45,029 nt of DNA from the NCBI GenBank assembly GCA_017396895.1, contig JAFQKN010000014.1, positions 1 to 45,029 on the forward strand. Reading direction: 5' to 3'. The notes beneath the pieces were generated by a model. That model made no database searches. It was not told the DNA's origin and was given only the letters and a program-made list of their open reading frames with translations. Made by a program: the position numbers and the translations under genes. Position 1 is the first letter of the stretch. Each line of letters starts with the position of its first letter. Origin of the DNA: Clostridia bacterium. Its GTDB lineage: Bacteria > Bacillota > Clostridia > Oscillospirales > Acutalibacteraceae. Shown piece by piece: positions 15,770-25,030 of this stretch.

Positions 15770-17198
15770 CAAACCAACCCGCAACCATCCGACCTATATT
15801 GCGGAACGCATCGGCTCTTATCTGCTGCTGATCCTTCTGCTGTTCGGCAATGCGCTGACAGCCGGCACACAGAATATGGCAGACCTGTTGCACATTGAAT
15901 ACTGGAAAACGGTTCTTGCACAACTCTTAAGCGGTCATTTTTCCGTTCTGCTTTCTGCGGCAGGTGCGGTATTGATCCTGCTTGCCGTGATCGGTGTCAG
16001 CATCCTGCGTTGGAGCCGCACGTTTTTCCGCGTGGAAGGTGAACTGCTGTACTCCGAACGTCGCACGATCATCCGCAAAGAATCCAAACTTCCCGTAGGC
16101 AGCATCACCACGGTCAATGTAGAACAGAACATTTTTGAAAAACTGGTCGGCACGGCAAAGGTAAAAATCGACATCAACTCCGCCGTGACCGCCAGTAAAA
16201 CCGATTTCATATTCATTTTGAAAAAACGGGATGCCCTCGCACTCAAAGAAACTTTGCTTTCCAAACGCGATCAGAATTGTGAACAAGAGGAAAATGCCCC
16301 CAAAACCGTTTTGGCCGCATTTTCAACTGCAGATGCACTCAGGCACCAACTGCTGAGTATTCCTTTTCTTGAAATTCTGACGGGTATCATGGTCATTTTT
16401 CCGATGTTCTTCGGTGCGCAATCCATGTCCTTGCAAGATGCACTTCCCGTCTTGGGTGTCATGGTGTTGCTGTATTGCGGTTCGGTGGTGCTCGGAACGC
16501 TCAATCTTGCAAATTTCCGTCTGGAAACGGATGGCAAACATATATTCATTTCCCACGGTGCCCTGCGCACACAGAGTTACACGTTTGAAAAGACCAGAGT
16601 CAAATCGGTATTTCTCAAACAAAGTCTGCTGGCCCGCCTGTTCGGTCTGTGCAGTGTAGAACTGGCCGTGGTGGGACTGGGCAATGAAAAAAGAGAATCT
16701 CCGCGGCTGTGCCTGCTGGTTAGCAAAGCGCGTGCAGAGGAACTCATTGCCGCCCTTTTGCCCGCATACACTACAAAAAAGACTCCCATTGTCTCCTCCA
16801 AAGCGGCTCTCATCCCCGCCGTATTGCTGACGCTCCTTTGCACAGCCGTCAGTGCCGTAATGATCGTATATCTTCCGCTTTACGGCATCATCCTGTGTGC
16901 CGCCGTGTTTGTTTTCGGTATTTTTGCGGGTATTCTTTCCCAAAAAACACGGACAGTGAGCATGGAAGAAGATCTGTTTTGCTGTTCAAGCGGAATCTTA
17001 AACAAAAAAACGGGACGTTTTCTCTACAGCGATCTGCAGGAAGTGCGCCTGCACACCAATGCGATCATGCAAAAAGGACAGGTCGGTCGCATCGGATTCA
17101 GCATTTTATCCGCAAAGACCATGAGTACACAAAAGACCGGTTGGTTCAAAAAAGAGATCTACGATTCCCTGTGTGAAAAAATGCTTTCCTGCGAATGA
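15762..17198 (+). CDS. Multi-PH-domain membrane protein, YdbT-like
   Basis: Start ATG 15762 is chosen because AAGGTG at 15750-15755 is well spaced from it; the upstream in-frame GTG 15753 overlaps that site. The 478-residue product has three repeats of a membrane-segment pair followed by a bPH2/DUF304 domain. The membrane pairs lie near residues 15-80, 190-245 and 330-385. PH-type segments include FRVEGELLYSERRTIIRKES, NFRLETDGKHIFISHGALR and TVSMEEDLFCCSSGIL. This three-domain layout is that of YdbT. With the upstream YdbS-like protein it probably forms one membrane complex. Its cellular role is unknown, with stress or antimicrobial-peptide resistance suggested for some relatives. Confidence 0.82.
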   Translation: MFDKPTRNHPTYIAERIGSYLLLILLLFGNALTAGTQNMADLLHIEYWKTVLAQLLSGHFSVLLSAAGAVLILLAVIGVSILRWSRTFFRVEGELLYSERRTIIRKESKLPVGSITTVNVEQNIFEKLVGTAKVKIDINSAVTASKTDFIFILKKRDALALKETLLSKRDQNCEQEENAPKTVLAAFSTADALRHQLLSIPFLEILTGIMVIFPMFFGAQSMSLQDALPVLGVMVLLYCGSVVLGTLNLANFRLETDGKHIFISHGALRTQSYTFEKTRVKSVFLKQSLLARLFGLCSVELAVVGLGNEKRESPRLCLLVSKARAEELIAALLPAYTTKKTPIVSSKAALIPAVLLTLLCTAVSAVMIVYLPLYGIILCAAVFVFGIFAGILSQKTRTVSMEEDLFCCSSGILNKKTGRFLYSDLQEVRLHTNAIMQKGQVGRIGFSILSAKTMSTQKTGWFKKEIYDSLCEKMLSCE

Positions 17199-17237
17199 AA
17201 AACAGCAACCAAAGCAATCAAAAAAGAGGTTTTTACT

Positions 17238-18290
17238 ATGTTCAGAAAAATCACAGCCGCCTGCACGGCTCTGTTATTGCTCTTTTCCCTGTGCGCTTGC
17301 GCGCGGCAAACACCGTTTTATGAAAAAATTGACTTTGCCATGGGCTCTGTGATCAATCTGCGCATTTACAACTCTGAAAACGCAACACAGACCGCACAAA
17401 ACGTCTTAGATTCGATCCGTGCAACGGATGCACTGCTTTCTGCAAACCTTGAATCCTCCGATGTTTATAAAATCAACCAATCCAAAACGGGAACTGCCGT
17501 CAGCAAGGACACACTTGACCTGCTTGCAAACTGTCTTTCGGTGTGCAATATGACCGGCAAGGTGTTGGATATTACCGTCGGCGCGGTCAGTGAACTGTGG
17601 GCATTTGACACACAAACACCGCAACTGCCCGATGCGAATGCGTTACAAGCCGCGTTACAGACCGTAGACATGGAAGGGCTGTTGCTGGACCGTGAAAAAA
17701 TGACCGTTGCGAAAAATGAGGGACAAAAAATTGACCTCGGCGCATTCGGCAAAGGGATCGCCTGTATGCGCGCACTCGAGGAAATGCGCGGTGAACTTGC
17801 CCCTGCCGTTTTGTCGGTCGGCGGCACGATCCTTTTATACGGCAATCATCCCGATGCAGACCACTGGACGGTCGGTATTCGCGATCCGAAAGGAGTGCCC
17901 GACGATTACTGCGCAACCCTTGCACTGCAAGTCAAAGAAAGCGACGATACACTGGTCGTGTCCACTTCGGGCATATATGAAAAAACCTTTACGCAAAACG
18001 GTAAGACCTATCATCATATTCTCGATATCAACACGGGAATGCCGATCGAAAACGACCTGCTCAGCGTCAGCGTTGTTTCGCAGGACGGACTTGTAAGCGA
18101 TGCTTTGTCCACGGTTCTTCTCATACACGGTCTGAGCGAACAATCTTTGAATATACTTGAAAATTACAGAGCAGAAGCCGTATTCATCTGCAAAGACGGC
18201 CGTGTTCTCGTCAGCGACGGTCTGCAGAACAAAATCACCCTGACTGCCGACACATACACTTTGGGTGATCCGGAAGACACGATCCGATAA
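17238..18290 (+). CDS. apbE: FAD:protein FMN transferase ApbE, lipoprotein
   Basis: The 350-residue protein has a lipoprotein signal (LLLLFSLCAC, lipidated Cys near residues 19-21), so it works on the outer face of the membrane. ApbE splits FAD and attaches FMN through a phosphoester to Thr/Ser in target proteins. Family landmarks are AMGSVINLRIY, DITVGAVSELW, DLGAFGKGIA (166-175), LSVGGTILLYG, TSGIYEKTF, and the Mg-binding HHILDINTGMP with DGLVSDALST. It sits 60 bp ahead of rnfC. RnfD and RnfG encoded downstream both contain the ApbE acceptor motif, so it is probably the dedicated maturation enzyme for this Rnf complex. Its own ribosome site is AAAGAGG. Confidence 0.93.
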   Translation: MFRKITAACTALLLLFSLCACARQTPFYEKIDFAMGSVINLRIYNSENATQTAQNVLDSIRATDALLSANLESSDVYKINQSKTGTAVSKDTLDLLANCLSVCNMTGKVLDITVGAVSELWAFDTQTPQLPDANALQAALQTVDMEGLLLDREKMTVAKNEGQKIDLGAFGKGIACMRALEEMRGELAPAVLSVGGTILLYGNHPDADHWTVGIRDPKGVPDDYCATLALQVKESDDTLVVSTSGIYEKTFTQNGKTYHHILDINTGMPIENDLLSVSVVSQDGLVSDALSTVLLIHGLSEQSLNILENYRAEAVFICKDGRVLVSDGLQNKITLTADTYTLGDPEDTIR

Positions 18291-18350
18291 CACAAACAGA
18301 CACATCACGATTATTTTTATATACAGGAACAGAAAGAGGTTGATGATTCT

Positions 18351-19694
18351 ATGAAATCTTTAAGCGCAGACGCCATTCTGAAAGCAGTCGGCCGTGTGCG
18401 CGGCGGCGTTATGCCCGCACACAACAAACTGACGGCCGAAATGGAATCCGTGCGCATTGCTCCCCCGGAGCGTGTGGTCCTCCCCATGCAGCAACACATC
18501 GGTGCACCCTGTATGCCGACGGTCAAAGTCGGTGACACGGTAAGCATCGGCCAAGTGATCGGTGACACGGACAAATACGTCAGTGCCCCCATTCACGCAT
18601 CCGTATCGGGCAAAGTTGTCAGCGTTGCGGATGTTCGTCTTGCAAACGGCAGAATGGCTCCTGCCGTCACCATTGAAAACGACGGTGAAGACCGCCTGTT
18701 TGAAGGCATTGCACCTCCCAAAGTAACCAACCGCGAAGAACTGTTGCAGGCAGTGCGCGCTTCCGGTCTGGTAGGCCTCGGCGGTGCCGGTTTCCCCACC
18801 CATGTCAAACTGAATTTCCCTGCCGACAAAAACGTGGATACGTTGGTCGTCAATGCCGCGGAATGTGAGCCTTACATCACCGTGGACTACCGCGAATGCA
18901 TGGAAAATGCGGAAAATATTTTGGGCGGCGTGTATCTGCTTGCAGATCTTCTGCAGTTCAAACAGGTTGTCATTTGCGTGGAGGACAATAAGCCAAAAGC
19001 CATTGAAGTGCTCAAATCCATCGCGGATAAAGACCTGCACGAAGGCAATAAAGTGCGTCTGATGACACTCAAATCCAAATATCCGCAGGGTGCCGAAAAA
19101 ATGATGGTGCTGTCTGCTACAGGCAGGGTGGTTCCTGCAGGAAAACTGCCTGCGGATGCGGGTTGTGTTGTTATGAACGTGGGCAGCGTTGCTTTCGTCA
19201 ACCGCTATCTGACAACGGGAAAACCCTTGACTTCCCGTACCGTGACCGTCAGCGGCGACTGCATAAAAGAACCGAAAAACATCCGCGTTCCCGTCGGCAC
19301 TTCCGTGCATCAGATCATTGATGCCTGCGGCGGTTTCACAAAAGATCCCGTCAAGATCATTGCAGGCGGCCCGATGATGGGTACGGCTCTGATCGACACG
19401 GATGTTCCACTGCTCAAAAGCAACAACGCCGTGCTTGCGTTCTCGGAATCGTTCTGCAAACCCGAACGCGATTGCATCCGTTGCGGCCGTTGTCATGCCG
19501 CCTGCCCGATGGGGCTGATCCCCACACAGATCGAAAACTACGTACATCTCAAAGATGCCGAAATGCTCGAAAAGTACGGAATCGGCGTTTGCATGGAATG
19601 CGGCAGCTGTTCTTACGCCTGCCCGTCGGCAAAACCTTTGGTACAGTATATGCGTCTTGCCAAAGAGATCGTTAAAGAGGCTCAAACCAAATAA
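18351..19694 (+). CDS. rnfC: Rnf complex subunit RnfC (NADH-binding, iron-sulfur)
   Basis: The 447-residue peripheral subunit takes electrons to or from NAD(H) in the ion-translocating ferredoxin:NAD oxidoreductase. The N-terminal RnfC barrel-sandwich region (GDTVSIGQVIG, SVSGKVVSV) leads into the NuoF-like flavin/NADH domain with GLGGAGFPTH (142-151) and NAAECEPYITVDYR. Two [4Fe-4S] sets are visible: Cys375, 378, 381, 385 (CIRCGRCHAACP) and Cys414, 417, 420, 424 (CMECGSCSYACP). It opens the C-D-G-E-A-B cluster, the gene order usual for Clostridia. AGAGGTTGATGATTCT provides the ribosome site. Confidence 0.97.
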   Translation: MKSLSADAILKAVGRVRGGVMPAHNKLTAEMESVRIAPPERVVLPMQQHIGAPCMPTVKVGDTVSIGQVIGDTDKYVSAPIHASVSGKVVSVADVRLANGRMAPAVTIENDGEDRLFEGIAPPKVTNREELLQAVRASGLVGLGGAGFPTHVKLNFPADKNVDTLVVNAAECEPYITVDYRECMENAENILGGVYLLADLLQFKQVVICVEDNKPKAIEVLKSIADKDLHEGNKVRLMTLKSKYPQGAEKMMVLSATGRVVPAGKLPADAGCVVMNVGSVAFVNRYLTTGKPLTSRTVTVSGDCIKEPKNIRVPVGTSVHQIIDACGGFTKDPVKIIAGGPMMGTALIDTDVPLLKSNNAVLAFSESFCKPERDCIRCGRCHAACPMGLIPTQIENYVHLKDAEMLEKYGIGVCMECGSCSYACPSAKPLVQYMRLAKEIVKEAQTK

Positions 19695-19729
19695 TGATAA
19701 CACGTTGCTTTTGAAAGGAGTGACAACCA

Positions 19730-20806
19730 ATGCCTGATGAAAACAAAATTTTAACCGTCAGTGCATCCCCCCACGTAAAATCGAAAGATTCAACACAACG
19801 CATCATGCTTGATGTTGTGATCGCATTGATCCCCGCAGGTCTGGCAGGCTGTTTCATTTTCGGCGGCAAAGCCTTGTTGGTGATCGGCCTTTGCGTATTT
19901 TTCTCTGTTCTTTTTGAATATCTCAGCCGCAAAATCATGAAGCGTTCCAACACACTCGGTGATCTGAGTGCAGTGGTAACGGGACTTCTGCTTGCATACA
20001 ACATTCCCGTACTCGACGTTGCAAAATTTGACGGCAAAACGTGGAAAGCCACCGTCATGACCGTGTTTTTATGTCTGATCGGTTCTTTCTTTGCCATCGT
20101 AGTCACCAAGCAGTTTTTCGGCGGTCTGGGACAGAACTTTGCAAACCCTGCCATCGTGGGCAGAATCGTTCTGCTGGTCTCCTTCCCCTCTGCCATGACC
20201 GCTTTCACCGTTCCGAAAGCGGCTGTGGATGCGGTCACGAGTGCAACACCTTTGGGTGTGCTTTCGGATGCAAGTCTGTTTGACCGCGCAGGCGATATCG
20301 GCGCACAGTTGACGCAACTGTCCGGTGACGGCTATCTGCCCGATCTGTTCAGTATGTTCATCGGCGTCAAAGGCGGCTGTATCGGTGAAGTCAGCGGATT
20401 GCTGATCCTGTTGGGCGGTTTTTATCTTTTGATGCGCGGTGTGATATCCCCCGCCATTCCCGTTTCGTTTATCGGTACGGTCAGCGTGTTCATGCTGATT
20501 GCAGGCAAAGGCAATCTGCCGTTTGTTGCTTACGAACTGCTCGGCGGCGGCCTGCTGTTGGGTGCGATCTTTATGGCAACCGATTACACCACAAGCCCCA
20601 TTACCGTAAAAGGCAAGGTCATTTTCGGCATCGGTTGCGGTGTGATCTGCTCGGTCATCCGTTTGTTCGGCAGTATGGCAGAAGGTGTTTCCTATGCGAT
20701 CCTTCTGATGAATATTGCCTGCCCGTTGATTGAAATGCTGACAAAACCGCGGCCGTTCGGCGTTGAAAAGACAAAGAAAAGCAAAAAGGAGGGCAATGCG
20801 GCATGA
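19730..20806 (+). CDS. rnfD: Rnf complex subunit RnfD (membrane, covalent FMN)
   Basis: The 358-residue integral membrane subunit is related to NqrB. It has about nine hydrophobic segments, including LDVVIALIPAGLAGCFIF and the later SFIGTVSVFMLIAGKG. The FMN acceptor motif is D167-A-V-T-S-A-T173, so Thr173 is the predicted site of ApbE flavinylation. GGLGQNFANPAIVGRI and AIFMATDYTTSPIT are family-conserved loops. GAAAGGAGTGACAACC precedes ATG 19730. The stop overlaps the rnfG start by 4 bp (ATGA). Confidence 0.96.
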   Translation: MPDENKILTVSASPHVKSKDSTQRIMLDVVIALIPAGLAGCFIFGGKALLVIGLCVFFSVLFEYLSRKIMKRSNTLGDLSAVVTGLLLAYNIPVLDVAKFDGKTWKATVMTVFLCLIGSFFAIVVTKQFFGGLGQNFANPAIVGRIVLLVSFPSAMTAFTVPKAAVDAVTSATPLGVLSDASLFDRAGDIGAQLTQLSGDGYLPDLFSMFIGVKGGCIGEVSGLLILLGGFYLLMRGVISPAIPVSFIGTVSVFMLIAGKGNLPFVAYELLGGGLLLGAIFMATDYTTSPITVKGKVIFGIGCGVICSVIRLFGSMAEGVSYAILLMNIACPLIEMLTKPRPFGVEKTKKSKKEGNAA

Positions 20807-21357
20807 AAAAGGATATTTTCGTTCCTGTTCTCTCTTTGCTGATTATCTGCATCGTGTCTTCGGCATTGCTCGGCGGTGTCAATATGCTGACAAGCGACCG
20901 TATCGCGCAGCTGGCGGAACAAAAAGTGATCGAAGCACAGAACGAACTGTTGCCCGCACAATCCTATGAGAATGCAGACATTGAGGGGAACGCTTACGTG
21001 ACCGCAGTGGATGCAGACGGCAATGTGATCGGTTATATTTTTACAACCTCCGCCAACGGTTACGGCGGTGCGATCAAACTGATGACAGGTGTGGACACAA
21101 ACGGTCAGATCACGGGTATTTCGATCCTTGAGATCAACGAAACACCCGGTCTGGGCATGAAAGCCAAAAACGACAGTTTCCTGCAACAGTTCACAGGCAT
21201 CAGCGGTATGGCAGAATACACCAAAGGTGCCGTTGCGGATGAAAACACCGTACAGGCAATTACCAGTGCAACCATTACAACAAAGGCGGTCACAGCGGCC
21301 GTCAACAAGGCTTTGAGCCTGTATGATTCCGTAAAGGAGGCGAATGCAAATGGCTGA
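20803..21357 (+). CDS. rnfG: Rnf complex subunit RnfG (membrane-anchored FMN-binding)
   Basis: The 184-residue subunit has one N-terminal membrane anchor (about residues 5-27) and an external FMN-binding domain. The acceptor motif reads AITSATITTKAV, with Thr157 the predicted FMN attachment site. Ser replaces the more common Gly two residues earlier, a variant also seen in RnfD-type motifs. NETPGLGMKAKNDSFLQQF is the usual region preceding it. The gene overlaps rnfD by 4 bp and rnfE by 8 bp, consistent with tight co-translation of the complex. Confidence 0.95.
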   Translation: MKKDIFVPVLSLLIICIVSSALLGGVNMLTSDRIAQLAEQKVIEAQNELLPAQSYENADIEGNAYVTAVDADGNVIGYIFTTSANGYGGAIKLMTGVDTNGQITGISILEINETPGLGMKAKNDSFLQQFTGISGMAEYTKGAVADENTVQAITSATITTKAVTAAVNKALSLYDSVKEANANG

Positions 21358-22090
21358 GAAAAAATCCTGCGTCAAGGAAATAACCAAAGGGTTTTTGCGT
21401 GAGAATCCAACCATGCGATTGGTATTGGGCACCTGCCCGACTCTTGCAGTCACCACGAGCGTTGTCAATGCCATCGGCATGGGACTTTCCGCAACGATCG
21501 TCCTGATCTGCTCCAATATTGCCATTTCCGCACTGCGCAAAGTGATCCCTTCCAAAGTGCGCATTCCCGCATACATCGTTATCATTGCATCTTTCGTAAC
21601 GGTCGTTCAGATGATCGTGAAGGCATTTTTGCCCGCGTTGGACGAATCGCTCGGCATCTTCCTGCCGCTGATCGTCGTCAACTGCATCATTCTCGGCAGA
21701 GCCGAAGCATTCGCAAGCAAGAATCCCGTTCTGCTGTCCGCCTGTGACGGTCTGGGCATGGGGCTTGGCTTCACCGCCGCACTGTTCTGCATGGGCACGG
21801 TGCGTGAAGTGCTGGGTGCCGGCACCTTCCTTGCAGGCATTCAGGATCTTGTGAACATCGGCGGATTTACAGGCTTTGATTTCAGCGAAAAGATCACCTC
21901 GATCGGTCTTTCTCCCGTTACCATTTTCATTTTACCTGCAGGCGGCTTCTTCGTTTTCGGCATTCTCATGGCGATCACAAACAAGATCGCCCAGGGAAAA
22001 GGACTCCCCAAAGCAGAACTGCACGGCTGTGAGCACTGCCCGATGGCCGCAAATTGCACAAGAAGAACCGAACAGGAGGCTACACGATGA
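21350..22090 (+). CDS. rnfE: Rnf complex subunit RnfE (membrane)
   Basis: ATG 21350 is preferred over ATG 21344 because AGGAGG at 21335-21340 is 9 nt away instead of 3; the product has 246 residues. It is a six-helix membrane subunit homologous to NqrD. The conserved half-helix signatures are NPTMRLVLGTCPTLAVT and LPLIVVNCIILGRAEAFA, the latter with a Cys that in this family helps bind a membrane-embedded iron-sulfur centre shared with RnfA. The C-terminus has an extra Cys/His-containing tail (HGCEHCPMAANC), possibly a small metal site. The gene overlaps rnfA by 4 bp. Confidence 0.95.
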   Translation: MAEKKSCVKEITKGFLRENPTMRLVLGTCPTLAVTTSVVNAIGMGLSATIVLICSNIAISALRKVIPSKVRIPAYIVIIASFVTVVQMIVKAFLPALDESLGIFLPLIVVNCIILGRAEAFASKNPVLLSACDGLGMGLGFTAALFCMGTVREVLGAGTFLAGIQDLVNIGGFTGFDFSEKITSIGLSPVTIFILPAGGFFVFGILMAITNKIAQGKGLPKAELHGCEHCPMAANCTRRTEQEATR

Positions 22091-22716
22091 AAGTATTTAT
22101 TGCTCTGCTCATCATGGGCATTCTGACGCAGAATTTCGTTCTTTCCAAATTCCTCGGCATCTGCCCGTTTTTAGGCGTTTCCAAAAAGATCAACACAGCT
22201 GTCGGCATGAGCGTGGCCGTAATCTTCGTTATGTGCCTTGCTACCGCCGTTTGCTATCCGATCAACACATTACTCGAAAAGAACGATCTTGCTTATCTGC
22301 AGACCATCGTTTTTATTCTCGTCATTGCCGCACTCGTACAGCTGGTTGAGATCGTTCTGCGCAAATACATTCCGTCGCTTTACAAAGCACTGGGCATTTA
22401 TCTGCCGCTGATCACCACCAACTGTGCCGTTCTCGGCGTTGTGGTTCTCAACGTGGACAACGTGGCAACGTTCGCGGAAAGTTATGCCGTCAACTACGGT
22501 TTTGCACACGCAATGGTCAACTCCCTTGCGGCAGGTCTCGGCTTCATGCTCGCCATGGTGCTGTTTGCAGGTGTGCGTTCGCGTCTGGAAGCGGCTGACA
22601 TCCCGAAATTCCTGCAAGGACTTCCCATCACTCTGATCGCGGCTTCCATAGTTTCCGTCAGTTTCCTCGGCTTCGGCGGCATCGTGGAAGGCTTCGGTCT
22701 GCTGACGACGGTCTGA
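22087..22716 (+). CDS. rnfA: Rnf complex subunit RnfA (membrane)
   Basis: Start 22087 is supported by AGGAGG at 22073-22078 and by the canonical N-terminus MKVFIALLIMGILTQNFVLS; the upstream in-frame ATG 22054 lies inside rnfE. The 209-residue protein has six membrane segments and mirrors RnfE in inverted topology (homologous to NqrE). Conserved motifs are SKFLGICPFLGVSKK and LGIYLPLITTNCAVLG, each with the Cys expected for the shared iron-sulfur site. RnfA and RnfE together form the electron path across the membrane. Confidence 0.96.
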   Translation: MKVFIALLIMGILTQNFVLSKFLGICPFLGVSKKINTAVGMSVAVIFVMCLATAVCYPINTLLEKNDLAYLQTIVFILVIAALVQLVEIVLRKYIPSLYKALGIYLPLITTNCAVLGVVVLNVDNVATFAESYAVNYGFAHAMVNSLAAGLGFMLAMVLFAGVRSRLEAADIPKFLQGLPITLIAASIVSVSFLGFGGIVEGFGLLTTV

Positions 22717-22735
22717 GTCGGGAAAGGAGAATCGT

Positions 22736-23584
22736 ATGACTGCTATTTTATTACCCGTTGCCATTGTCGGCGTGATCGGTCTGATCGGCGGTGTCGCACT
22801 TGCGGTTGCCTCCAAGATCATGGCGGTTGAAACCGATGAAACGGCAGAAGCCATCAATGAAATCTTACCCGGTGCCAACTGCGGCAGTTGCGGTTTTTCG
22901 GGTTGCGCGGGCTATGCCGCCGCGCTCAGTGAAGGAAAAACCAAAGACACCGCACTTTGCAATCCGGGCGGAAACGAAGTATCCAAACAGATCGCACAGT
23001 TACTCGGTCTGGAAGCGGGCAACGTGATCCCTACCGCCGCTGTAGTCATGTGTCAGGGCAATTGCGCCAATGCAAAACAGAAAATGCATTACGACGGCGT
23101 ATACAGTTGCCGTATGGCCACCCAATTATTCGGCGGCGAAAAAGAATGTGTATACGGCTGCCTCGGCCTTGGCGACTGCGAACGCGCCTGCCCCTACGGT
23201 GCCATTCACATCTGTGACGGCGTGGCAAGAATCAACCCTGCTGTTTGCCGCGGCTGTAAAGTTTGCGTAGCGGCCTGCCCGAAACACATCATTGAGATGG
23301 TGCCCCTTGAAAGAGTGACAGCCGCCGTGCTTTGCAAAAACACAGCCAAAGGCGCACAGACAAGAAAAGCCTGCGCGGCAGGTTGTATCGGTTGCCAAAA
23401 GTGCAAAAAAGTATGTCCCAACGATGCCATTACGGTTGAAAACAACCTTGCACACGTTGATTATGACAAATGCGGTGCCTGCGGCGAATGTGCCGCGGCC
23501 TGTCCGACCGGTGCCATTGAGATCATCACCGTACAGGCAGGTGTTATTAAACTGCCGCACAAAAACGCGGAACAGGAGGCTTAA
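22736..23584 (+). CDS. rnfB: Rnf complex subunit RnfB (polyferredoxin)
   Basis: The 282-residue subunit receives electrons from reduced ferredoxin. One N-terminal membrane helix (about 5-28) is followed by a [4Fe-4S] domain with Cys49, 52, 57 and 75 (CGSCGFSGC). Several ferredoxin-type cluster sites follow: the Cys set around 138-152 (GDCERACPYGAI), CRGCKVCVAACP (171-182), CIGCQKCKKVCP (217-228) and CGACGECAAACP (246-257). This number of clusters is typical of clostridial RnfB. AAAGGAG precedes ATG 22736. It completes the complex, and uxaC begins only 3 bp later. Confidence 0.96.
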   Translation: MTAILLPVAIVGVIGLIGGVALAVASKIMAVETDETAEAINEILPGANCGSCGFSGCAGYAAALSEGKTKDTALCNPGGNEVSKQIAQLLGLEAGNVIPTAAVVMCQGNCANAKQKMHYDGVYSCRMATQLFGGEKECVYGCLGLGDCERACPYGAIHICDGVARINPAVCRGCKVCVAACPKHIIEMVPLERVTAAVLCKNTAKGAQTRKACAAGCIGCQKCKKVCPNDAITVENNLAHVDYDKCGACGECAAACPTGAIEIITVQAGVIKLPHKNAEQEA

Positions 23585-23587
23585 CGC

Positions 23588-24991
23588 ATGAAACCTTTTA
23601 TGAATGAAGACTTTCTGCTTTCCACTCCCACGGCCAAAGCATTGTTTGCCGCTTGCAAGAACGAACCGATCTTTGACTGGCACTGCCACTTGCAGCCCAA
23701 GGAGATCTATGAAAACAAAGCCCCGGCAAACATCACCGAACTTTGGCTGGGTGCAGACCATTATAAATGGCGCGGTATGCGCGGTTGCGGCATCAGTGAA
23801 CGCTATATTACGGGCGATGCATCAGCTTACGAAAAATTCAGAGCTTATGCCTCGGCATTGCCGCAGATGCCCGGCAATCCTCTTTACCACTGGACGCATC
23901 TTGAACTGCAACGCTATTTCGGCATCACCGAAACTTTAAGTGAAAAAACCTGTGACGCAATATGGGAAAACTGCAATGCGCAGATCGCCGCAGGCGGATT
24001 CACCCCCAGAGAACTCATTGAAAAGAGCAACGTGGCCTGCGTGTGCACCACGGACGATCCTGCAGACACGTTGGAATACCACAAACTGATCGCGCAGGAT
24101 GCATCGTTCTCCTGCAAGGTCTTGCCTGCATTCCGTCCCGATAAGGCTTTGGGCATTGAAAGTCCTGCTTTTCTGCCGTGGTTGGCTTCACTTGAAAAAA
24201 CCGCCCAAACAGAAATCAAAACATACGCAAAACTCAAAGAAGTTTTATTGGATCGCATTGCCGTGTTTGCTGAATGCGGATGCCGTGCCACCGACCATGC
24301 TTTCACTTGGGTGCCGTATGAACGTGCAGACGAAGAAACACTGGAAGGCATTTTTGCCGCGGCACTGAACGGCGAAACGCTGACAAGACAGCAGGCGGAC
24401 GCTTACCGCACCGAACTGTTCCGTTTCCTTGCAAAAGAATATGCAAGACGCGGTTGGGGCTGTGAGATCCACATCGGCCCCATGCGCAACAACAATACCG
24501 TAAAATTCAACACACTCGGCCCCGATACAGGCTTTGACTCCATTCACGATTACAGCATTGCAGAACCGCTGTCCCGTCTGTTGGATTCTCTTGAAAGCGA
24601 AGGAAGCCTGCCTCGCACGGTTCTGTTTACACTCAATCCCAAGGACAATTACGTCCTCGGCACGATGCTGGGCAACTTCCAATCCGATGAAGTCGGATCG
24701 AAGATCCAGTTCGGTACGGCATGGTGGTTCAACGATAACATCGACGGTATGCGCGAACAGATCAAAGCCCTCGGCAATCTCGGTGTGATCGGCAAATTCA
24801 TCGGCATGGTCACGGATTCACGTTCGTTCCTTTCCTATCCGCGTCATGAATATTTCCGCCGCATCGTCTGCGAATTTTTGGGCGATCTGGTGGAAAGCGG
24901 TCAGTATCCCGCCGATATGGAAACACTCGAAGCGATGGTGAAAGCCATCTCCTTCAGCAATGCCGCAGTTTATTTCGGACTTTCAGCATAA
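23588..24991 (+). CDS. uxaC: Glucuronate (uronate) isomerase
   Basis: The 467-residue enzyme converts D-glucuronate to D-fructuronate and D-galacturonate to D-tagaturonate, the first step of uronic-acid breakdown. The family start KPFMNEDFLLSTPTAKALF and the metal-binding FDWHCHLQPKEIY (His32, His34) are clear, as are DHYKWRGMR, CTTDDPADTLEYH, HIGPMRNNN and AWWFNDNIDG. Full length. It starts 3 bp after rnfB, using AACAGGAGGC inside that gene's 3' end, so it should be co-transcribed with the Rnf genes. This is unexpected, because the other uronate genes (uxaB, uxuA, kdgK) are not in the window. Confidence 0.95.
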   Translation: MKPFMNEDFLLSTPTAKALFAACKNEPIFDWHCHLQPKEIYENKAPANITELWLGADHYKWRGMRGCGISERYITGDASAYEKFRAYASALPQMPGNPLYHWTHLELQRYFGITETLSEKTCDAIWENCNAQIAAGGFTPRELIEKSNVACVCTTDDPADTLEYHKLIAQDASFSCKVLPAFRPDKALGIESPAFLPWLASLEKTAQTEIKTYAKLKEVLLDRIAVFAECGCRATDHAFTWVPYERADEETLEGIFAAALNGETLTRQQADAYRTELFRFLAKEYARRGWGCEIHIGPMRNNNTVKFNTLGPDTGFDSIHDYSIAEPLSRLLDSLESEGSLPRTVLFTLNPKDNYVLGTMLGNFQSDEVGSKIQFGTAWWFNDNIDGMREQIKALGNLGVIGKFIGMVTDSRSFLSYPRHEYFRRIVCEFLGDLVESGQYPADMETLEAMVKAISFSNAAVYFGLSA

Positions 24992-25030
24992 TTGCAGGAA
25001 GAATCTGTATATTTTATCAGGTGATTGAAT

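Noticed and set aside
18360-19730. 456-codon frame on the minus strand
   Set aside because: Antisense to rnfC, which has clear ferredoxin and flavin motifs.
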